Shown: in pieces, positions 1 through 4,815 of the stretch
Layout of the letters: every line of letters starts with the position of its first letter
How positions within the stretch are numbered: position 1 is the stretch's first letter
Assembly: GCA_029068025.1 (NCBI GenBank)
Contig: JAIEDJ010000112.1
Coordinates: 1-7,095, forward strand
DNA from: Oscillospiraceae bacterium
GTDB taxonomy: Bacteria; Bacillota; Clostridia; Oscillospirales; Ruminococcaceae
Direction: 5' to 3'
DNA length: 7,095 nucleotides
The notes under the pieces: generated by a model
Databases searched by the model: none
What the model was told of the DNA's origin: nothing
The model's input: the letters and a program-made list of their open reading frames with translations, nothing else
Program-made: the position numbers and the translations under genes

Positions 1-173
1 AGGCAACACCGCACAATTTTTGTTGAGCGGTTGCGTCAGCAAATTTTTCGACGGATTGCCGAAAACGACGAAGTAATACTGACATATTTCGAGGAGTTTT
101 TGGCAAAAATGACGGAAAATTTGCAAGCAAACGCCGACAAAGCCCGAAGGGCGTTAATTGTGCGGTGTTGCCT
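1..173. repeat. Palindromic MITE-like repeat, copy 1
   Basis: The first 16 bases (aggcaacaccgcacaa) are the exact reverse complement of 158-173, so the unit has perfect terminal inverted repeats. Inside it, 39-65 and 97-124 are also near-complementary, so the whole unit can fold into one long hairpin around a loop at about 66-96. A clearly homologous copy lies at 2018-2191. A reading frame runs through the unit, but comparison of the two copies argues against coding (see rejected items). No transposase is present, so movement would need one supplied in trans. The left edge coincides with the window start, so the true boundary and any target duplication cannot be seen. The right end abuts the upstream region of the DHH gene. 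Confidence 0.8.
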
Positions 174-257
174 AAAGCTTATCATAGTGCCGGGCTATGA
201 GATAAAGAGAAAATAAACCGGCTGCAAAACAGTCTTTACAAGGAAAGGAAAAGTGTT

Positions 258-1742
258 ATGAACCTTATTGAACTGCTGGATTTTAACGATATTGTGATCC
301 AATGTCACGATGATCCGGACGCGGATGCTGTTGCTTCGGGTTTCGGAGTGTACAAATTTCTGCTTTCACACGGAAAAAGCCCGCGGCTCATTTATTCCGG
401 AAAATCGGAGATCAAAAAACCAAATATGAGACTGATGATCGACAAGTTGAAAATTCCCGTTGAGTATGTGACTTCTCTTGATCACGAACCCGAGCTGCTT
501 GTGACCGTTGACTGCTTTTACGGCGAAAGTAACGTGCAGAAATTCAATGCAAGAAATATTGCTGTGATCGATCATCACATTTCGGACCAAATTCCTCCGA
601 TGTTAAGTGAGATACAAAGCGATTACGGAAGCTGCGCGTCCGTTGTGGCGAAAATGCTTGCCGAAGAGGGCTTTGATGTCAATTCCGACTGTGATCTTGC
701 GACTGCGCTCTATTACGGGCTTTATATGGATACCAACGGTTTTTCGGAACTCGGTCATCCCGCCGATAAGGATCTGAGAGATTTTACAAGGTTCAGTGAA
801 GCGCTGATGAACCTGCTGCGAAACTCAAATCTTTCCTGTGAGGATATGAGCACGGCAGCAAATGCTTTGGCGAATTGCAAATATGACTTTAGCAGCCATA
901 GCGCTGTTGCTATGGTCGAGCCCTGCGATCCGAGCATTTTGGGATTTATCGGAGATCTGCTGATACAGGTCGACAATATAAATACCTGCATCGTCTTCTG
1001 CCGCCTGGGATCGTTTTATAAGCTTTCGGTAAGAAGCTGCACAAAAGAAGTCAGGGCTTCCGAATTTACCAAATATCTTACATTCGGCGCAGGCGGAGGT
1101 CATGCGGCAAAAGCAGGCGGCAAGGTCGATGCCGAAAAGCTGAACGGTACCGACCCCGTGGAATTTTTCCGGCAGCGTGTGGTTTCTTATTATGCCAACA
1201 CAAGCGTTATCCGCGCCGGCAAAGACAAGATTGACACAAGCGGTATGCAGCAGTATGTCAAGCGTGATATAGTTGTCGGCTATGTACTTTCGACCGATAT
1301 ACTTAAAGCGGGCACGGAAATTATCGTTCGTACGCTCGAGGGTGACATTACCGTAAAAGCGGAGGATAACATATACATTATGGTAGGAATTGAAGGTGAA
1401 GTCTACCTTATAAACAGAGAAAAGTTTATGTCAACTTACCGCTCCTGCGATGACGAGCTGCCGGACATGGCGCACTTCAAATATACCCCCCACATAATTG
1501 ACAAGGAGAAATTTTCAACAAGATTGTTAAACGATCATATAAAAGGCTGCGTTGCGACAGGCGGTTCGGTGATAATGGCAAAGGAGCTTACGGGCAACAC
1601 CAAGGTGTTTTTGCTTTGGGATGAGGATAATTACTTTTTCGGCACCGCCGGTGATTACCTTGCGGTGCGCGCCGATGATCCGAACGATGTTTATATAATC
1701 AAAAAAGAGATCTTCAGGAAAACATACGATCCTAAGGAATGA
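258..1742 (+). CDS. DHH/DHHA1 family phosphoesterase (NrnA/DhhP-like) with duplicated C-terminal module
   Basis: The 494-aa product is a DHH-family phosphoesterase, a group of Mn-dependent cytoplasmic enzymes that cleave short oligonucleotides (NrnA) or cyclic dinucleotides such as c-di-AMP or its product pApA. Visible motifs are HDDPDAD at residues 17-23, the metal-binding Asp85 (VTVD), DHH at 105-107, Asp158 (YMDTN), and the DHHA1 substrate-binding GAGGGHAAKAGG at 277-288. The catalytic set looks complete. Stand-alone members are usually about 320 aa; here about 175 residues follow the DHHA1 domain. That extension contains two related modules ending near residues 394 and 491, sharing a VY(L/I)I..E.F..TY pattern; I do not recognise their function. 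ATG at 258 is preceded by a purine-rich RBS (aggaaagg, 241-248). A hairpin follows the stop. The gene appears monocistronic; no convincing promoter is seen, though the end of repeat copy 1 lies only 84 bp upstream. The exact substrate cannot be told from the sequence. Confidence 0.88.
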   Translation: MNLIELLDFNDIVIQCHDDPDADAVASGFGVYKFLLSHGKSPRLIYSGKSEIKKPNMRLMIDKLKIPVEYVTSLDHEPELLVTVDCFYGESNVQKFNARNIAVIDHHISDQIPPMLSEIQSDYGSCASVVAKMLAEEGFDVNSDCDLATALYYGLYMDTNGFSELGHPADKDLRDFTRFSEALMNLLRNSNLSCEDMSTAANALANCKYDFSSHSAVAMVEPCDPSILGFIGDLLIQVDNINTCIVFCRLGSFYKLSVRSCTKEVRASEFTKYLTFGAGGGHAAKAGGKVDAEKLNGTDPVEFFRQRVVSYYANTSVIRAGKDKIDTSGMQQYVKRDIVVGYVLSTDILKAGTEIIVRTLEGDITVKAEDNIYIMVGIEGEVYLINREKFMSTYRSCDDELPDMAHFKYTPHIIDKEKFSTRLLNDHIKGCVATGGSVIMAKELTGNTKVFLLWDEDNYFFGTAGDYLAVRADDPNDVYIIKKEIFRKTYDPKE

Positions 1743-1754
1743 TAAAATTGATAC

Positions 1755-1784
1755 TTATCACGGCGGTCTTGTCCGCTGTGATAA
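1755..1784 (+). terminator. Hairpin after the DHH gene, probable terminator
   Basis: TTATCACGGCGG (1755-1766) pairs with CCGCTGTGATAA (1773-1784), giving a 12-bp stem with one G-U pair and a 6-nt loop, starting 12 bases after the stop codon. The following sequence (ttacgg) lacks a proper U-tract, so intrinsic termination would be weak; it could also be a 3'-end stabilising structure. Confidence 0.5.
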
Positions 1785-1834
1785 TTACGGTCAAGCAGGA
1801 GATGATCTGCCGGTAACCCATTACTAAGAGATAA

Positions 1835-1875
1835 GCCAAGATCAACAATTTAAATACGCAGGAGAAATTTCAAAA
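1835..1875. repeat. Fragment of the GTTGATC-type repeat
   Basis: gccaagatcaacaatttaaa at 1835-1854 matches 2325-2344 with one base difference, in the same orientation. Then gaaatttcaaaa at 1864-1875 matches the other end of the repeat at 4714-4725, in the opposite orientation relative to the first part. It therefore looks like a collapsed or rearranged copy in which the middle is missing. Confidence 0.5.
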
Positions 1876-1913
1876 AGCAGTCCCGCTCGGCGGAGCGGAA
1901 CGAAGTGAAGCGG

Positions 1914-1935
1914 ACGCATTATGCACGCATTATGC
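1914..1935. repeat. 11-bp tandem duplication
   Basis: acgcattatgc occurs twice in direct succession (1914-1924 and 1925-1935). It lies between the GTTGATC-repeat fragment and the nested inverted repeats. It could be slippage or a target-site scar; it has no visible function. Confidence 0.6.
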
Positions 1936-1978
1936 GCTGCGCGCAAAACGCTCGAGTGGGGCTGGCTAGTGCGGTGCG

Positions 1979-2239
1979 AAAGCAACGCCGCACAGCAGCG
2001 TAATGGAGATCAAGTAAAGGCAATACCGCACAAAGATTGTGCGGCAGATACGCCAGCAAATTTTTCGTCAGATTGCCCAAAACGACGCAGTAATACTGAC
2101 GTATTTCAAGGAGTTTTGGGCAAAAATGACGGAAAATTTGCAAGTAGATGCCGTGCAAAGCGCGTAGCGCGGTCTTTGTGCGGTGTTGCCTAAAAATCAT
2201 TCGATCAACCTTTGAAGGAAAAAGGTGCGGCGTTGCTTT
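1979..2239. repeat. Outer inverted-repeat pair enclosing repeat copy 2
   Basis: aaagcaacgccgcac at 1979-1993 is the exact reverse complement of 2225-2239. These 15-bp ends resemble the ends of the palindromic repeat (aaggcaacaccgcac; about 13 of 15 match), so they look like a diverged relative of the same family. Between them sits repeat copy 2, leaving about 87 bp of outer sequence. The simplest reading is a shorter family member interrupted by a later insertion. Confidence 0.6.
2018..2191. repeat. Palindromic MITE-like repeat, copy 2
   Basis: This unit is homologous over its full 174 bp to 1-173 and in the same orientation. The ends aggcaataccgcacaa (2018-2033) and ttgtgcggtgttgcct (2176-2191) are inverted repeats with one mismatch. 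The internal arms 2056-2082 and 2114-2141 pair as in copy 1, so folding is conserved; the stretches near the two internal arms are the best conserved. The flanks show at most a 2-3 base A/T duplication (taa/aaa). Confidence 0.8.
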
Positions 2240-2250
2240 AGGCACATCAC

Positions 2251-2357
2251 GGTTTTGAAATTTCTTTTAAATAAACAGCCCTTCGTCAACATGACAAAAT
2301 CAGTCGAGATCAACGTGGCAAAATAGCCAAGATCAACATTTTAAAGGATTATCTACA
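2251..2357 (-). repeat. GTTGATC-type ~106-bp repeat, copy A
   Basis: The reverse complement of this stretch aligns with 4621-4726 with about 13 differences over 106 positions (roughly 88% by eye). Read on the minus strand it contains GTTGATC, GTTGATC and GTTGAC spaced 23 and 24 bases apart, then an AT-rich end (tttaaaagaaatttcaaaac). Repeated, regularly spaced motifs of this type are a hallmark of transposase-binding ends, as in IS21-family elements. That identity is only a guess, since no transposase gene is present. Confidence 0.75.
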
Positions 2358-2363
2358 GACCGA

Positions 2364-2391
2364 AACCCGCCGCGTTTTACTGCGGCGGGTT
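2364..2391 (-). terminator. Terminator hairpin downstream of the EF-G-like gene
   Basis: aacccgccgc (2364-2373) pairs perfectly with gcggcgggtt (2382-2391) around an 8-nt loop, starting 14 bases beyond the stop codon. On the minus strand the stem is followed by only a short pyrimidine run (tcggtctg). On the plus strand it is followed by a T-rich stretch (ctttagtttttatttt), so it may work in both directions and also block read-through towards the EF-G-like gene from the left. Confidence 0.7.
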
Positions 2392-2405
2392 CTTTAGTTT
2401 TTATT

Positions 2406-4415
2406 TTACTTAGCCGACGAGCACTCGAAGTATCTTGAGAACTCGGCTGTGAATTCGCCCATGCCCTGCGTTATCTGGCGGAGGACAAGCGCGAAATCCT
2501 GCATTTCCGCTTCGGGAGCTTCAACGTTCAGCTCGGTGATGCCGCCGCCTACACTGTTCATTCCGAGAACAGAGCCGCGGCGCTTGGAGATAACGCTCAT
2601 TATGTCGCCCTGCTTGTCATCGGGGACAAAAATCGTGAAGTTATCCAGCGGTTCAAGCAGATACGGCAGCGCCTGCGCCATGCAGTCCTTGAACGCCATG
2701 GACGCGGCGGTCTTGAACGCCATTTCCGAGGAATCCACGGGGTGATAGCTTCCGTCAAGCAGCGTTGCCTTTACGCGGACAACGGGGTAGCCGCCGATGG
2801 AGCCTTTCTCCGCGGCTTCGTGCAGTCCCTTTTCTATCGCGGGGAAGAAGTTCTTCGGAACGGAGCCGCCGAAGATCTTCTCCTCAAAGATCAGCTCGTC
2901 GGTCTGGGACGGCTCAAACTCGATCTTTACGTGACCGTACTGTCCGTGACCGCCGGACTGCTTTTTGTACTTGCTTTCGATAGTGACCTTCTTGCGGATC
3001 GCCTCGCGGTAAGCTACCTTCGGCTCGGACAGCGTGATGGTTATTCCGAACTTGCTCTTGAGCTTTGCCGCTACTACATCAAGGTGCTGATCGCCGAGAC
3101 CGCCGATGGAGCGTTCGTGCGTTTCATGGTTGTGACGGTATTCGAGCGTCTTATCCTCTTCGAGCAGGCGCTTGATCGCGGTGGAGAGCTTGCCCTCGTC
3201 ACCGCCGCCCGCGAGCGTTACCGCGCGGAAATAGCAAGCCGGCGGGAACTCAATGGTGGGCAGCGCTCTTGTGTCGGCGGGATCGCACAGCGTGTCGCCT
3301 GTGTTCGCTTCAAGCTTGGTAACTGCGCAGATATCTCCCGCGAGTACCTCCGCCGCTTCCTCCTGCTTTTTGCCGCAGACGGTCACGAGCTTGCCGAAGC
3401 GCATTTCCGCGCCGTTTGTGTCAACGGGAACGGACTTTGCGGTGAGCTTGCCCTGAACTACCTTGACATAGCTGATCTTTCCTACGAACGGATCGGCTAC
3501 GGTCTTGAAAATAACGCCCTTGAAGGGTTTGTTCTCGTCATATTCGAGCGCTTCGCCGTCAACGACCTCCAGCTTTCTCTCGTTGGGAGAGGGGAGAACG
3601 TTCGTCACGGCATCCAGCAGCATATCGACGCCCGACAGAGTGTCGTTCGCGCAGCATACAACGGGTGTGATGGTGCCCTTTGCAACGCCGTCGTGGATAC
3701 CCTTTACAAGCTCGTCGTGGGTGAATTCCTCTTCGTTGAAGAACTTATCCATAAACTCCTCGTTGGTCTCTGCGACTGCTTCCGCCATTGCCGCGCGCAG
3801 ACCCGCGATACGGTTTTCGGACGCGGGCATCTCGACCTCGGTGGGAACACCCTTCTTGTCGTATTTGTACGCTTTCATGGTAAGGAGGTTTATGTAAGCC
3901 TCCACGGGACCGTTTTTGTCATAAGGAACTACTATAGGGCAGACGGAGGGACCGAACACGGTCTTCATCTGCGTGAAAACGCGGTAGAAGTCGCTGTTTT
4001 CGACCTCCATGCAGGTAACGGCGAACATACGCGCCTTGTCCTGCTTTACCGCGAGCTGATACGCCTTGATGGTGCCGGGGCATACGCCGTCCTTGCCGTT
4101 TACGGTGACGATAACGCTTTCCGCCGCGCGGACGCCTTCGTACATTCCGCCTACGAAATCAAACTGACCGGGAGCGTCGATGATGTTGATCTTGGTGTTG
4201 TTCCATGTCATATTGGCGATAGACGCGTTGATCGAGATCTTGCGCTTTATCTCCTCCGCGTCAAAGTCACATACGGTGTTTCCCTCGGCGGTGTTGCCCA
4301 TTCTGTCGGTAAGTCCGCACTTGAACAGCATTGCTTCCGCAAGGGCGGTCTTTCCGCTTTCGCCGTGACCCGCAAGCACAACGTTTCTTATGTTGTTTGC
4401 CGTGAATGTTTTCAT
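2406..4415 (-). CDS. EF-G-like translational GTPase paralogue with degenerate G4 motif
   Basis: The 669-aa product has the full five-domain EF-G layout: G domain (1-275), domain II (295-380), III (390-460), IV (465-585) and V (590-660). It is slightly shorter than canonical EF-G (about 690-700). The P-loop is GHGESGKT (16-23), Ser61 stands where the switch I Thr is expected, and G3 is DAPGQ (80-84), with Gln for the catalytic His. G4 is TCME (134-137) instead of NKxD, and G5 is altered (CCAN, 254-257). The domain IV tip is well kept: GGHGQYGHV (488-496) and DGSYHPVDSSEMAF (554-567). These traits fit the EF-G2/FusA2-like group rather than the housekeeping factor, which normally sits in an rpsL-rpsG-fusA-tuf operon; this gene stands alone. 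ATG at 4415 has an ideal GGAGGT RBS (4423-4428), 7 nt away. Family membership is clear. Whether it supports translocation, ribosome recycling or a stress role is unknown. Confidence 0.9.
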   Translation of the reverse strand: MKTFTANNIRNVVLAGHGESGKTALAEAMLFKCGLTDRMGNTAEGNTVCDFDAEEIKRKISINASIANMTWNNTKINIIDAPGQFDFVGGMYEGVRAAESVIVTVNGKDGVCPGTIKAYQLAVKQDKARMFAVTCMEVENSDFYRVFTQMKTVFGPSVCPIVVPYDKNGPVEAYINLLTMKAYKYDKKGVPTEVEMPASENRIAGLRAAMAEAVAETNEEFMDKFFNEEEFTHDELVKGIHDGVAKGTITPVVCCANDTLSGVDMLLDAVTNVLPSPNERKLEVVDGEALEYDENKPFKGVIFKTVADPFVGKISYVKVVQGKLTAKSVPVDTNGAEMRFGKLVTVCGKKQEEAAEVLAGDICAVTKLEANTGDTLCDPADTRALPTIEFPPACYFRAVTLAGGGDEGKLSTAIKRLLEEDKTLEYRHNHETHERSIGGLGDQHLDVVAAKLKSKFGITITLSEPKVAYREAIRKKVTIESKYKKQSGGHGQYGHVKIEFEPSQTDELIFEEKIFGGSVPKNFFPAIEKGLHEAAEKGSIGGYPVVRVKATLLDGSYHPVDSSEMAFKTAASMAFKDCMAQALPYLLEPLDNFTIFVPDDKQGDIMSVISKRRGSVLGMNSVGGGITELNVEAPEAEMQDFALVLRQITQGMGEFTAEFSRYFECSSAK

Positions 4416-4507
4416 CGATATTACCTCCGGTATATTTTTGTAAAAATTATGTTTTGCGTATCGGCAGAAGAATACGATATGATACTTTATTGCAAAACCT
4501 TATAATT

Positions 4508-4549
4508 ATTATACAATAAATCTTCACAAATTGCAAGTGTTTTTGTGAA
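4508..4549 (-). promoter_or_regulatory. Sigma-A-type promoter of the EF-G-like gene with inverted repeat at -35
   Basis: On the minus strand a -35 box TTGCAA (4531-4536) and a perfect -10 box TATAAT (4508-4513) are separated by exactly 17 bases. The start codon lies about 93 bases downstream of the -10, so the leader is fairly long. The -35 sits between the arms of a perfect 8-bp inverted repeat, ttcacaaa (4523-4530) and tttgtgaa (4542-4549), with an 11-bp spacer. This would suit binding of a dimeric regulator, although chance symmetry in AT-rich DNA is possible. Confidence 0.7.
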
Positions 4550-4592
4550 TATTTTTAAATTTTCCATATTATCGGGGGTAAAAAATCGAACA

Positions 4593-4612
4593 TCCCCGAA
4601 AATCTTCGGGGA
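4593..4612 (-). terminator. Second, distal hairpin with U-run downstream of the M56 gene
   Basis: tccccgaa (4593-4600) pairs perfectly with ttcgggga (4605-4612) around an aatc tetraloop. On the minus strand it is followed after 7 bases by six T residues (4580-4585). It lies downstream of the M56 operon and upstream of the EF-G-like promoter, so it may act as a back-up terminator insulating that promoter. It is part of an exact 22-bp duplicate of 4755-4776. Confidence 0.55.
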
Positions 4613-4620
4613 GGACAGCT

Positions 4621-4726
4621 TGCAGATAAACCTTTAAAATGTTGGTCTTGGTTATTTTGTCATGTTGATCTCGGCTGGTTTTAAAATGTTGACGAGGGGC
4701 TGTTGATTTAAAAGAAATTTCAAAAC
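4621..4726 (+). repeat. GTTGATC-type ~106-bp repeat, copy B
   Basis: This stretch aligns with the reverse complement of 2251-2357. On the plus strand GTTGGTC (4641), GTTGATC (4664) and GTTGAC (4688) are spaced 23 and 24 bases apart. GTTGAT (4702) follows, and GTTGACC (4727) lies just beyond the aligned part. Together with copy A it forms an inverted pair bracketing the EF-G-like gene. The sequence beyond its right end (ctacagactgaaacc, 4740-4754) resembles the flank at the inner end of copy A (ctacagaccgaaacc, 2354-2368). Confidence 0.75.
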
Positions 4727-4750
4727 GTTGACCTTTTTTCTACAGACTGA

Positions 4751-4778
4751 AACCTCCCCGAAAATCTTCGGGGAGGTT
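4751..4778 (-). terminator. Terminator hairpin of the blaI-like/M56 operon
   Basis: aacctccccgaa (4751-4762) pairs perfectly with ttcggggaggtt (4767-4778) around the aatc tetraloop, giving a 12-bp stem 37 bases after the M56 stop codon. The downstream minus-strand sequence (tcagtctgtaga) is not U-rich, so release may rely on the distal hairpin as well. The same short motif, ggtttc-purine-gtctgtaga, follows the hairpin of the EF-G-like gene. Confidence 0.65.
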
Positions 4779-4815
4779 CGTTGCTTATTGTACGATCACT
4801 GCAAGCCGAAAGATT

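Larger units (their letters stand above)
1743..2405. other. Gene-free, repeat-rich intergenic region
   Basis: I find no credible gene in these 663 bases; the open frames on both strands at about 1920-2245 lie within repeats. In order it holds the hairpin after the DHH gene, a fragment of the GTTGATC-type repeat (1835-1875), a small GC-rich hairpin (ccgctc/gagcgg, 1883-1898), an 11-bp tandem duplication (1914-1935), an inverted-repeat pair (1979-1993/2225-2239) enclosing the second palindromic repeat (2018-2191), one ~106-bp GTTGATC repeat (2251-2357), and the hairpin downstream of the EF-G-like gene. It looks like a landing site for several small repeats between convergent genes. Confidence 0.75.
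4416..4815. other. Intergenic region upstream of the EF-G-like gene
   Basis: These 400 bases contain no credible gene. From left to right they hold the RBS, leader and promoter of the EF-G-like gene, a hairpin with A-run (4580-4612), the ~106-bp GTTGATC repeat copy B, and the stronger hairpin that follows the M56 gene. The AT-rich promoter part (4440-4560) contrasts with the GC-richer coding sequence next to it. Confidence 0.75.

Noticed and set aside
158..185. Possible promoter for the DHH gene: TTGTGC, 16-base spacer, TATCAT, with the -35 supplied by the repeat end
   Set aside because: Both boxes are weak matches and the equivalent position after repeat copy 2 has no -10, so it is not distinguishable from chance.
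31..216. 61-codon open frame through repeat copy 1, with the same frame open in copy 2 (about 2039-2167)
   Set aside because: Comparing the copies codon by codon gives about 3 silent and 11 amino-acid-changing codons, including charge reversals, as expected for non-coding drift. It starts with TTG, has no ribosome binding site, and lies inside a palindromic repeat.
1..2191. CRISPR array
   Set aside because: The repeats are two long palindromic units 1.8 kb apart, not short regularly spaced direct repeats, and no cas gene is present.
1919..2245. Overlapping open frames on both strands (90 and 108 codons) between the DHH and EF-G-like genes
   Set aside because: They consist almost entirely of the nested inverted repeats, lack ribosome binding sites and resemble no protein family.
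2742..4505. 587-codon open frame on the plus strand opposite the EF-G-like gene
   Set aside because: It is an antisense shadow of a GC-rich, strongly biased coding sequence. The minus-strand protein has all EF-G domains, an ideal RBS and a promoter.
4523..4549. Rex-type operator upstream of the EF-G-like gene
   Set aside because: Rex sites read TTGTG...CACAA; here the half-sites are in the opposite order (CACAA...TTGTG) with a different spacing.
4573..4612. Attenuator-like switch between the distal hairpin and an alternative pairing of cggggg (4573-4578) with tccccg (4593-4598)
   Set aside because: The alternative stem is only about 6 bp and there is no downstream gene close enough on the minus strand other than one with its own promoter.
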